Shown here in pieces: positions 18,252 through 26,740 of a stretch of 64,000 bases of DNA (position 1 is the stretch's first letter; each line of letters opens with the position of its first letter). The notes under the pieces were generated by a model that saw only the letters and a list, made by a program, of their open reading frames with translations, was not told where the DNA came from and ran no database searches. The DNA comes from JAZKDW01 sp040387375. GTDB taxonomy: Bacteria; Pseudomonadota; Gammaproteobacteria; Burkholderiales; Burkholderiaceae_D. The stretch is from contig JAZKDW010000024.1 of the NCBI GenBank assembly GCA_040387375.1, positions 62,001-126,000 on the forward strand. Direction: 5' to 3'. The position numbers and the translations under genes are program-made.

Positions 18252-21200
18252 TGCCAATCAAGTTGTGCCGATCTACAGGACAGTGGATGTCAAACAGACT
18301 TCCATCCACCTTGAGTCCATTGCCATCGGCAATGCTCGCCAGATCAATATCGACTACCCGGTGCCGGTCGCCTCTGGAGCACGTTTTTCCTACACTGCCA
18401 AAATACTGGTGACATCCCTCTCTGATGGTGTCGAGACGCTGGTCGCCCAGCTTGCCAACAGTTCGGAAAACACGCTGAACAATATTCAGCTCGGCAGCCA
18501 GGCCGTAACAGCCGGCTCCAACATCCTGCGTCTGTCCAATGGCGAACTCGCCGATGCCGCCAGGACCGTCCTGTACTACCGTCCGAGCGGCAGCGCCGCC
18601 GCCTTCAGCCGGCTCCCGGCGCCCAATGTCCTGGGTGGCATTACACGCAGCGGTTCGTACTTTTCCGATCTCTCGAGCCTGCCGGCGGGTGGCTACGAAA
18701 TGCTGTTCATGGCCATGGCTTCCGACGGCACGGTACTGCGGCGCAGCCTGTATGACGTGACCAGTCCGGCCACCGGCGCTCCCTCGGTGACAGTGCGTCC
18801 CGAAAGTACCCAGGCCCAGATTACCAATATCCCGGGCCTGCGTGTCGACAGCACCGGCACCGCGGTCATGGGCCCGAACCAGATCGACTTTTACGCCTTG
18901 CGCGGCAGCGACGGTGTACTCGCCCGGAACATCGTGGTGCGCTACCGGCCAGCCGGCAGCAGCGGTCCCTACAGCATGGCCGGCCTCGGCAATGCCGGCA
19001 CACCAGGCAATTTCCAGTGGGGCACTGCTGGCCTGGGCGCCGTTGAAATCGTCATCGAGCTTTATGACAGCCAGTGGGTGCTGAGAGACCAGCTTCGCGG
19101 AAGCTTCAACGCAGGCATCGGCAGCCTCGCGCTGCAGTTCTACCAGAGCCTGCCAACCACGCTCACCTTCCGCAACCTGCCCGCCAGCGCCACGCTGCTG
19201 ACCGTGCAATACACGCCGAATGGCGGTGGCGGCATCGCGGGCAGCTCCACCCTCGCGCGCGCCGGCACCGGGTCCTTCCTCTGGGACACCCAGGCCAACG
19301 GCCTGACCCCTGATCCGGACCGCACCTACGGCTACACGCTGCGCTATACCGCCCTCGATGCCGACGGCATGGTCGTCAGCCAGGGCAGCGGCACTGCAAT
19401 CCTTGGCGCCGTCGGCACGCAGTCGAGCGCCACGCTGGCGGCCACCAGTCCGCGCCTGATCGCCTTCAATCCCAACCTGCCAGCCGCCACCCGGCTCGAA
19501 CTGCGTTATCGCGTAAAAGGGCAGAGCGGCGCCCCGTTCGCCATCATCAGCCTGGGCAGGCTTGCCAGCGGCGCGTTCAAATGGGATGCCAGCGCGCTCA
19601 ACCCGAATATAGAGTACGAATATGACTACGAAGCCTTCGACAGCGCCAGCCGTTCCCTGACGCGCAACAGCGGCAGCTTCCGTCCCGACAACGACATCCG
19701 CAACGACGCCACCAACCGCGACATACGCTGGGTCATCAATGGCGTCAGCAACAGCAACACCGTCATCAGCCGCCACCAGGGGCATAACGCCTTCGGCGAA
19801 ATCGATGCCGAAACCGATGGCCGTGGCAACCTGAGCACCTTCAGGTACAACGCCCTTGGCAAGCTCGTTACCAAGACCGATCCTCTGGTGAGCAGCACCC
19901 TCGCCAATGGCGTTGCCCAGGCCAGCAGGCCCGTCACCAGTTACAGCTACGACCGTCTCGGCCAACTGGTTGGCACGCGCGACGCCAACGGCAACCTCAC
20001 CACCCAGCAATGGAACAACCTCACCGGCCGCGCCTTTGTCACCAGCATCTGGAACCCTGATGGCGGACGCCAGCGTTATCTTGCGGATATCCACGGCAAC
20101 ATCACGGCGACCCTGGACGAGCTCAGCCGCCGCACCGATTCCTTTTTCGACAAGAACCGTCAGCGCATCCGCGTCGAGCGCCCCGTGCTGGGCAATGGCA
20201 CGCGCGCCGTCGAGCACTACCGCTACGACAGCCTGGGCCAGCGCATCGCCCACACCGATGCCCTCGGCGCGACCGATACCACTGTCTACGACAGCGCCGG
20301 ACGCATCATCAGGACCGTCAGCGGCGCAGGCCGCGCCATCAGCTATCAATACAGCTGGGACAATACGATCGCCTCGGTTGGCAATTCCTACGCTGCCAGC
20401 CGGAACGGCGGCTGGCGCCGCATCACCGCCGACGCCAACGGCCGCACGCAAAGCGACGATCTGGACATCTTCAACCGCGCCATGGCGCACACCGACCTCG
20501 GCGGACGCCGCACCACCTATCGTTACAACTGGGCCGGCGCCATCATCGGCCAGACCAGCAGCGACGGACAGAACATCAGCTACAGTTATTACGGCAACGG
20601 TTATCTGCGCCAGATGATCGATCATGCGATGAATTCCGAAGCCAACTACGAATACGATGCCAACGGCAATCGCATCTTTGAAGGCTACAGCAGCGCCACC
20701 GCCCAGAGCGGCGGCACGCGGACCTATTTTCAGCAGTCCATTGCCGCGTACGACGCCCTCAACCGCCTCACGCAGGTCACCGACCCGCGCTACGTCATCC
20801 GTTACGAATACGACGCCGTCGGCAACCGGCGCCGCGTCGTCTCGACCTACAACGATGGCGTCAATGGCAGCCTGCAGACCCAGGACTACTGGTACAAATA
20901 CGATGTCATGAACCGCTTCACGGTCACCATGGGACAGCTCGTCGATGGCCAGATCGTGCGCGGCGCCATTGGCGATGGCGTCACAGTCGGTTACGATCTC
21001 GCAGGACAACGCAAGGTAGCCATCTACGCGTGGGACGGTCATCGCGAAAATTACAATTACAGCGGCGACGGCCTGCTCACCGAGGTCTCCATAGACGATG
21101 TGTTGCGCAGCGTGCGCAGCTACGACCTGGGCGGGCGCGTAACCCAATACAACGAATGGAATGTCGACGGCAGTCCGCGTACCGCCACCAGCCGCACCTG

Positions 21201-23949
21201 GGATGCCGACGCCCAGTTGCTGCAGGAAAGCGATGTCATCAGCGGCAGCACCACGGCCTACCAGCGCATGGCTGACGGCACACTGCTCAGCAGCACCCAG
21301 CGTTCGACGAACTCGTCCACCGTCACCACCACGACCTACAGCTACGCCTGGTGGGATGAAGCCAAACAGACCGACATCAAGGTCCAGGCCAGCAACGAAG
21401 CCGTCGCCCGCTGGGCGCCCGGCTATTCCAGCTTCAGCTACGACCTCAACGGCCACCTCGGCAGCGTGGCCGACCCTGCCGGCAAACGCAGCTTCTCCTA
21501 CAGCAGCGACGCCAATGGCCGCGTTTTGCGCCGCGACGAACTGATCGGCGGCACCCGGAACCGCTCGCACAGTTACTACCTGTTTGATGGCCGCGAAATC
21601 GGCAATGTCGGTAATGACGGCCAGGAGCGCAAGGACTACGTCCAGGAACTGGCCCGCGCGCGCCAGTCGGACAACCCCGATGAACGCTACCGCAACTTCA
21701 CGCCGGTCAATTCCGCCGACTTCGACGCCAACTACCAGCCCATCAACAGCGCTTACCCCGGCGCGGCGCCGCAACGCTACACGGTGCGCGCCGGCGACAC
21801 GCTGCGCGGCATTGCCCAGGCCGTGTGGGGCGACGCCCAGATGTGGTACCTGATCGCCGACGCCAACAGCCTGGCCGGCGATGAGGTGCTGGCCACCGGC
21901 ATGATTCTGGCGATCCCCAATAAAGTCACCAACATCCACAACAACACCAGCACCTTCCGGCCCTACCAGCCCGGCCTGGCAATAGGCGACACCACGCCCA
22001 GCGTGCCGGAGCCGGTCTTCAACAATAGCAAGAGCGGCAAATGCAGCGGCGCCAGCATATTGGTCATGGTCATTGCGGTGGCTGCTGCCGTCATGACGGG
22101 CAATTTTTTGCTGGCCAAATTTGGCACGGAAATCGGCTCCGCCGCGGCGGCGGCCGGCACCACGGCGGGCGCCGGCACTGCGGGCGCAGTCTATACGACC
22201 GGCTCCTACATCATGGCCGGCGCTGTGGGTAGCGCCGCAGGTTCAATCGCCAGCCAGGCTGCAGCCATTGCCGGCGGCCTGCAATCGCGCATGAATTTGC
22301 GAGCCGTCGGACTTGCAGCGCTGAGCGGTGGCATAACGGCCGGTTTGATGAAAGTGCCGCTATTGGATGGCACCGCCAGCTCGCTCGTCAACTCCATGGC
22401 CATCACTGGTGCGCGCGCTGCACTTGGCAGCGTCATCACCCAGGGGACAGGTGTTGCGCTCGGCATGCAGGAGCGATTCAGCTGGAAAGACGTCGCGGCA
22501 ACGGCGGTGGGAGCGGCTGCGGGTCATTTCGTCGGTGAAGGTCTTGGCCTCACAAAAAACGGCCAGCGCGTGCTACGCATCAATCCCGGAGAACGCTTTC
22601 TCAAAACCAGTCTCGCCAATTTTTCAGCGGGGATGATGACTGCCTCGATGCACAGGGATGGGTTCAGTACCCGGCAGATCATGGCGGATGCATTCGGGAA
22701 TACACTGGGCAACTCGTTCGCGGAGCGCCTGGCGAATTACAGCCTGTCAAATGACAACGCGCCGGAGCCGCTGTTAGAAGGAAATGGTCTTTTCGAGGGA
22801 TCTGATGAAAACAGGGCGATCCTCAGCGATCGTTACATTCCTTTTGTCGAGCTTCCCGATCGAACCTTGTATTTTGCATCGCTGGATGGCGACGGCCAGT
22901 TTGCCCGCGTTAAGGGCAGCACCGTTGCAACGCTGAAGTCCTATCGCGCCGAGGATGGCTCGATCGCCTATGCATCCGCCGATGAACATGGCTACTATCC
23001 TGTTCCGGCCGGCCTGCAGACTGTTGACGTTCAGGAGCTGCGATACGGCGATAAAATATTGGGCCGCGACTATGGTCCTGTCAGGGAAGGTTTGGAAGCA
23101 GCGTATGAAAGAAATGTCTTTGCCGGTGACCCCATTCGTTCGGTGCGACGCCAGGTCATGGTCGATGTGATTGCCCATCCTGGACTGGGAGCTTTCATTG
23201 ATCCTGGAACGGGTCAGGTCAATCCGTTGCAATGGGGTGAATTCGAGGCGGCGGCGATGAAGGCGGGCATAGCGATGCTGGTATCCAGCAATGGCATGAC
23301 CAATTTTTATCAACAGGCGCGAGACAATATCCGCATCCTGGCGGAAGGAAAAGACGTGTTGGCAGTCAATGTTTACAATCCAACCTTCGATGGCAGCGCC
23401 CGCAATGACACCATCCGCGAGGCCGGTTTTGCCAATTTGCTTCGTCAAGAACAGACCGTACAGGTTGCCATCGAATTGCAGATGATGAGTGCGCTTGCTT
23501 ATAATGCCGAGCTCGACAAGGAGCTTGGCCGCCCCATTGGGACCACGCTCACCGACTATGTCGGACACAGCCAGGGAACAATCAATGGCAATCTGGCGAT
23601 CCAACGAATGTCTGCAGATGAAAAACGCAACATTCGTGTATTCAATATCGGTCCGGCTTCATTGCATATGTCCACTGGGGTGGCCGAGTTTATCAGCATC
23701 TACGACAAGAACGATATCGTGCCAAAACTGACCTTCGGGAATGCGATCCACAACACGCTGTATGCGCGCGAGCATCCCGGCAGACACCTGCTCCTGGAAA
23801 CCGATATCAAGCAGATACCGGGTTTGCGGGATGCGGGAAATCATCATAGTTTCTATCTTTATGCGCAGACCAGAGAGTTTCAGAAGATATTGAATTTTGT
23901 GCCGCGCGCGGCGCCGATTCTCATGACCAGACCTTTTGCCGGGAAATAG
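17977..23949 (+). CDS. Giant RHS/YD-repeat protein, C-terminal part with LysM and alpha/beta-hydrolase tip
   Basis: Continuation of the RHS protein; the first ~25 codons of this frame (TTG start) overlap the end of the other frame and are probably not native. In order: four beta-sandwich-like repeats (about 18540-19700), more YD repeats (19780-21600), a LysM peptidoglycan-binding domain (about 21772-21930, RYTVRAGDTLRGIAQAVWG), a long Gly/Ala-rich hydrophobic segment (about 22040-22560), then a C-terminal domain with lipase elbow GHSQG (Ser codon 23569-23571), Asp of YDKND (23713) and His of NHHS (23842-23847). From about 22780 the GC content drops visibly, as in exchangeable toxin tips. The usual RHS-core end motif was not seen, and no cognate immunity gene was identified. 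Confidence 0.85.
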   Translation: MRSMSVSSDRIPRNSRSAARCGQRPVAGVALVPTRGAGSPAISGTLAASSTYTSTLLPMVSRFISSYSTIFSFNFPAFEQIFGNYNVRVVFDANQVVPIYRTVDVKQTSIHLESIAIGNARQINIDYPVPVASGARFSYTAKILVTSLSDGVETLVAQLANSSENTLNNIQLGSQAVTAGSNILRLSNGELADAARTVLYYRPSGSAAAFSRLPAPNVLGGITRSGSYFSDLSSLPAGGYEMLFMAMASDGTVLRRSLYDVTSPATGAPSVTVRPESTQAQITNIPGLRVDSTGTAVMGPNQIDFYALRGSDGVLARNIVVRYRPAGSSGPYSMAGLGNAGTPGNFQWGTAGLGAVEIVIELYDSQWVLRDQLRGSFNAGIGSLALQFYQSLPTTLTFRNLPASATLLTVQYTPNGGGGIAGSSTLARAGTGSFLWDTQANGLTPDPDRTYGYTLRYTALDADGMVVSQGSGTAILGAVGTQSSATLAATSPRLIAFNPNLPAATRLELRYRVKGQSGAPFAIISLGRLASGAFKWDASALNPNIEYEYDYEAFDSASRSLTRNSGSFRPDNDIRNDATNRDIRWVINGVSNSNTVISRHQGHNAFGEIDAETDGRGNLSTFRYNALGKLVTKTDPLVSSTLANGVAQASRPVTSYSYDRLGQLVGTRDANGNLTTQQWNNLTGRAFVTSIWNPDGGRQRYLADIHGNITATLDELSRRTDSFFDKNRQRIRVERPVLGNGTRAVEHYRYDSLGQRIAHTDALGATDTTVYDSAGRIIRTVSGAGRAISYQYSWDNTIASVGNSYAASRNGGWRRITADANGRTQSDDLDIFNRAMAHTDLGGRRTTYRYNWAGAIIGQTSSDGQNISYSYYGNGYLRQMIDHAMNSEANYEYDANGNRIFEGYSSATAQSGGTRTYFQQSIAAYDALNRLTQVTDPRYVIRYEYDAVGNRRRVVSTYNDGVNGSLQTQDYWYKYDVMNRFTVTMGQLVDGQIVRGAIGDGVTVGYDLAGQRKVAIYAWDGHRENYNYSGDGLLTEVSIDDVLRSVRSYDLGGRVTQYNEWNVDGSPRTATSRTWDADAQLLQESDVISGSTTAYQRMADGTLLSSTQRSTNSSTVTTTTYSYAWWDEAKQTDIKVQASNEAVARWAPGYSSFSYDLNGHLGSVADPAGKRSFSYSSDANGRVLRRDELIGGTRNRSHSYYLFDGREIGNVGNDGQERKDYVQELARARQSDNPDERYRNFTPVNSADFDANYQPINSAYPGAAPQRYTVRAGDTLRGIAQAVWGDAQMWYLIADANSLAGDEVLATGMILAIPNKVTNIHNNTSTFRPYQPGLAIGDTTPSVPEPVFNNSKSGKCSGASILVMVIAVAAAVMTGNFLLAKFGTEIGSAAAAAGTTAGAGTAGAVYTTGSYIMAGAVGSAAGSIASQAAAIAGGLQSRMNLRAVGLAALSGGITAGLMKVPLLDGTASSLVNSMAITGARAALGSVITQGTGVALGMQERFSWKDVAATAVGAAAGHFVGEGLGLTKNGQRVLRINPGERFLKTSLANFSAGMMTASMHRDGFSTRQIMADAFGNTLGNSFAERLANYSLSNDNAPEPLLEGNGLFEGSDENRAILSDRYIPFVELPDRTLYFASLDGDGQFARVKGSTVATLKSYRAEDGSIAYASADEHGYYPVPAGLQTVDVQELRYGDKILGRDYGPVREGLEAAYERNVFAGDPIRSVRRQVMVDVIAHPGLGAFIDPGTGQVNPLQWGEFEAAAMKAGIAMLVSSNGMTNFYQQARDNIRILAEGKDVLAVNVYNPTFDGSARNDTIREAGFANLLRQEQTVQVAIELQMMSALAYNAELDKELGRPIGTTLTDYVGHSQGTINGNLAIQRMSADEKRNIRVFNIGPASLHMSTGVAEFISIYDKNDIVPKLTFGNAIHNTLYAREHPGRHLLLETDIKQIPGLRDAGNHHSFYLYAQTREFQKILNFVPRAAPILMTRPFAGK
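18045..18065 (+). other. Apparent frameshift joining the two RHS reading frames
   Basis: Upstream of here the RHS sequence is coherent in the frame of 8871 (…SVWAASGGG). Downstream, coherent sequence continues in the +1 frame (VALVPTRGAGSPAISG…). The junction falls in the G-rich run gtggcgggcg. One extra base here, or two missing, explains it. It may be a sequencing or assembly error, a real mutation, or less likely programmed slippage. Confidence 0.75.
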
Positions 23950-24015
23950 CGTTCAAACAAGGGAGGGGTTCCATCAAATTTTTTCTAGCAATTCCTTCAT
24001 GATAGAATTCCGCCC

Positions 24016-24417
24016 ATGAAAATCAAGCGGCTGACAAGATACTTTACTGCATGGGTGGCATGTCTTGCCATTTCAATGGCAGCTCTCATGCCGTCGATTT
24101 CTCATGCACTTGCCGCCGCAAACACTGCTGATGCTTTCTGGGCTGAAATCTGTTCGGTAAACGGCCCGACGCTAATCAAAATGGCAAAAGGCCACGCTCC
24201 GGATTCATCTACTTCGAACGGAAAAGAGGCAATTTTTGAGCATTGTCCGGCATGCCTTACACATGCCGGCTCATCAGGATTGCCCCCGGCTACCGCGCTC
24301 ACGCTTCCTGCTGCAAGAAGTGGCTCTTCCGTTTTTCCATCGCTTTTCTTTCACTCGCTCCGCCCGCTATTCGTGTGGGCCACACCGCAGTCTCGCGCGC
24401 CGCCTTTCTATTCCTGA
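24016..24417 (+). CDS. DUF2946-like exported protein
   Basis: 133 aa with an N-terminal signal peptide or anchor (hydrophobic stretch within residues 12-33). Seen: FWAEICSVNG near residue 40 and HCPACLTHAG near residue 76; the Cys pair and His fit the DUF2946 family, which is often near copper transport genes (family knowledge). The C-terminal 50 residues are low complexity and Pro/Ser rich. Function unknown. It is the first of four consecutive genes for exported proteins. It directly follows the RHS gene (66 bp), but the metal-binding pattern argues against an immunity role. Confidence 0.7.
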   Translation: MKIKRLTRYFTAWVACLAISMAALMPSISHALAAANTADAFWAEICSVNGPTLIKMAKGHAPDSSTSNGKEAIFEHCPACLTHAGSSGLPPATALTLPAARSGSSVFPSLFFHSLRPLFVWATPQSRAPPFYS

Positions 24418-24581
24418 TCGTTATTGAACGCCTCTGCCCCGCGTCCATGCGGGGTCGATAGGCTCGTTCGTGTTTTCATCAGAGAGCTGCCATGCCGGTC
24501 GGCAGAGGCAGTGGTCCATTGATTGCATCCTCCACCTTTCAGGATGCGGTCTGAAATCGAGAATTAAAACGGAGTTCGGGA

Positions 24582-25541
24582 ATGAAAGTCTTCAAAGTAT
24601 TCATGATCATCGCCTGCGGGTGTGTCTTGCCGTCGTTGGCAGTTGCCAGTTGCGGCTCCGCCTTTTGCACCGTCAACAGTAACTGGACATCGGAGAGCGC
24701 GATCACTGAACCGGGTGCGACGATCGACTTGCGTTATGAGTACATCAAACAGGATCAGCCGCGCTCTGGCAGCGACAAAATTGCGGTCGGTCAGATTCCT
24801 CGTCATCACGACGAAGTCAGTACCGTAAACCGAAATCTTCTGGCCACGTATTCCTACACCTTCAACTCTGCCTGGGGTCTCTCGGTGACAGCGCCTGTGA
24901 CGGACCGCAAACACTTCCATATTCATAATCATCACGGCCAACAGATCTCTGACCGGTGGAATTTCACCGAATTGGGCGATGTGCGTGTGCTCGGCAGGTA
25001 CCAGTTGAATTACGTAGGAGACCCATTGAAGCCGAGTTCGATTGGTCTTGTTTTTGGATTGAAACTGCCGACCGGCAGAACAAATATCGCGAATGAAAAG
25101 GGCGATGTTGCTGAACGCAGCCTGCAGCCCGGCACCGGAACCACCGACTCCATCATTGGCGCGTATTACCATCAGAAACTACCCCAATGGAACGCTGCCT
25201 GGTTTGCGCAGACGCAGTTTCAACATGCCCTGAATCGTCATGATGATTTCAAGTCTGGCGACCAGTTAGGGATCGATGTTGGCTACCGCCATGGCTTGAC
25301 GGACAAGCTGGGTGCGCTGCTGCAATTGAACTTCCTGGTAAAACGACGTGACAGCGGAGCGCAGGCGGAACCGGAAGATAGCGGCGGCAAGGTTTTGTCT
25401 CTCAGTCCGGGTCTTAGCTATGCGGTTTCAGACAAGGTGCAGATTTATGGCTTCGTTCAGAAGCCCGTGTATCAGTATGTGAACGGCGTCCAGCTGACTG
25501 CATCCAAAGCCTTTGTTGTCGGCTTGAGCGGCCGCTTTTAA
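24582..25541 (+). CDS. Predicted outer-membrane beta-barrel protein
   Basis: 319 aa with a signal peptide (residues 1-22) followed by a mature N-terminus with a Cys pair (SCGSAFC). The rest alternates hydrophobic and polar residues in strand-like blocks and ends in Phe (…VVGLSGRF), the usual terminal signature of outer-membrane barrels. A His-rich loop HFHIHNHHG lies near residue 108. I do not recognise a named function; a porin/transporter-type family for metal or electron-transport substrates is plausible. It follows a DUF2946-like gene and precedes, by 25 bp, a thioredoxin-like gene, suggesting one operon. RBS ggag is 7 bp before the ATG. Confidence 0.7.
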   Translation: MKVFKVFMIIACGCVLPSLAVASCGSAFCTVNSNWTSESAITEPGATIDLRYEYIKQDQPRSGSDKIAVGQIPRHHDEVSTVNRNLLATYSYTFNSAWGLSVTAPVTDRKHFHIHNHHGQQISDRWNFTELGDVRVLGRYQLNYVGDPLKPSSIGLVFGLKLPTGRTNIANEKGDVAERSLQPGTGTTDSIIGAYYHQKLPQWNAAWFAQTQFQHALNRHDDFKSGDQLGIDVGYRHGLTDKLGALLQLNFLVKRRDSGAQAEPEDSGGKVLSLSPGLSYAVSDKVQIYGFVQKPVYQYVNGVQLTASKAFVVGLSGRF

Positions 25542-25566
25542 TTTGACACGGATGGAGCGCGCACCA

Positions 25567-26022
25567 ATGTTGAAGAGGATTGCTGCTTTGCTGGTCTGTC
25601 TGGCTTTCTCGCTACAGGCCAGTGCGTCAACGTTTTCGCTCACGGATACGCAAGGGCGCACCCATACCCTGGCGGGTTATCAAGGCAAATGGGTGCTGGT
25701 CAATCTGTGGGCTACCTGGTGCGCGCCATGCCTTGCCGAAATGCCGGAACTGGAGGCATTGAGCAAGGCCAGGAACGATCTGGTGGTGCTCGGCCTCGCA
25801 ATTGACGGCCAGAATGCACAGCGGGTGGTGCAGTTCGCCGGCAAGCTGGGCATCACTTATCCAATTGTCGCCGGCAACGAAAAGCTGGCACAACAGTTCA
25901 AGCCCAGAGGCGTTCCAACCACCATCCTGTACGACGGATCCGGGAAGCAAATCCTTGTCAAGGAGGGTCCCATTACGCGGCAGGAAATAGAAAAAGTGTT
26001 GAGCCAGCAAAAAACAAATTAG
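25567..26022 (+). CDS. TlpA/ResA-type thiol-disulfide oxidoreductase
   Basis: 151 aa periplasmic thioredoxin-like protein. The chosen ATG has RBS ggag 7 bp upstream and starts directly with a signal peptide (MLKRIAALLVC…ASA). Seen: WATWCAPCLAEMP with active-site Cys52 and Cys55, and cis-Pro loop RGVPTTILYD near residue 120. Such proteins reduce disulfides in periplasmic cytochrome or metal-binding substrates. Here the neighbouring Cys-containing exported proteins are possible partners (inference). Confidence 0.9.
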   Translation: MLKRIAALLVCLAFSLQASASTFSLTDTQGRTHTLAGYQGKWVLVNLWATWCAPCLAEMPELEALSKARNDLVVLGLAIDGQNAQRVVQFAGKLGITYPIVAGNEKLAQQFKPRGVPTTILYDGSGKQILVKEGPITRQEIEKVLSQQKTN

Positions 26023-26140
26023 TTTTCAACTTCGATTTACTACCTGCACTGCAGGTCTGGAACAGATTCTGCGTACTCCGGGAACAGCACAAGAGCTGCC
26101 ACCGCAGGCCGCGTTGTTCAATCAGACCAGTGAGGGTGTT

Positions 26141-26524
26141 TTGAATATTTTCCTATCCATTTTGAAAAACCTGCCCGCCGTCGTGCTGGCGACCTTTGCC
26201 TTGCTGGCATGGGCACAGGCGCCGACCAGAGTCACCAATGGCATGCTGACCGATGTGACCGGAATAACGCTGTACACCTATGACCGCGATATTCCAGGTA
26301 GCGGCAAGAGTACCTGCACAGGCACTTGCGCGGCGGACTGGATGCCCTTGATTTCGATCGATGGCATCAGCGTGCAGGGCGATTACAGCATCGTCGATCG
26401 TGATGATGTGACCAGGCAGTGGGCTTACAAAGGGAAGCCGTTATATTACTGGTACAAGGACAAGAAACCGGGGGATAAAAACGGTGACGGGATGGGAGAA
26501 GCCTGGCGTGTGGCGAAACCCTGA
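26141..26524 (+). CDS. Exported Y-X4-D repeat protein (COG4315-like)
   Basis: 127 aa from a TTG start chosen because gaggg lies 5 bp upstream; a TTG 27 bp further upstream is possible. Seen: signal peptide (residues 1-23, cleaved near AWAQA), then two repeats of the secreted lipoprotein-like family, LTDVTGITLYTYDRD and WAYKGKPLYYWYKD, plus CTGTCAADWMP with two Cys. Function of the family is unknown. It ends the group of four exported proteins. Confidence 0.75.
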   Translation: MNIFLSILKNLPAVVLATFALLAWAQAPTRVTNGMLTDVTGITLYTYDRDIPGSGKSTCTGTCAADWMPLISIDGISVQGDYSIVDRDDVTRQWAYKGKPLYYWYKDKKPGDKNGDGMGEAWRVAKP

Positions 26525-26582
26525 GGACGGGTTTCGGCAGGGCTGCTGCACTATCGGGGCCGTTCCCCTGCGAGCGGGTTAT

Positions 26583-26668
26583 GGGTTCCCGCTTGCGCTG
26601 GAACGACGGTAGTCATTGATAAGCATTTCCACTTACCACCGTCATTCCCGCGCACAGCGGGAATCCGG
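26583..26668. repeat. Dispersed intergenic repeat, inverted pair
   Basis: Two inverted copies of a unit of the type cgtcattcccgcgnnagcgg: one on the minus strand at about 26583-26612 and one on the plus strand at about 26634-26668. This unit is common in betaproteobacterial intergenic DNA (from memory). It lies between two convergent genes, where it may also act as a transcription end. Confidence 0.6.
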
Positions 26669-26740
26669 AGTGAGCTTAAATCACGATGTATTCAGTCATA
26701 CCCACCATAATTGACCTCGATAGCAGTATTCCCCTATTTA

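Noticed and set aside
8871..21600. Repeated DNA in the RHS gene as a CRISPR array or tandem satellite
   Set aside because: Repeats are degenerate, coding and lack constant spacers.
18142..21939. 1,265-codon open frame on the minus strand under the second RHS part
   Set aside because: Same cause; repetitive Gly/Ala/Val-rich product with no recognisable fold.
24016..24417. DUF2946-like gene as the immunity gene of the RHS toxin
   Set aside because: It has a signal peptide, metal-type Cys motif and belongs with the following three exported proteins.
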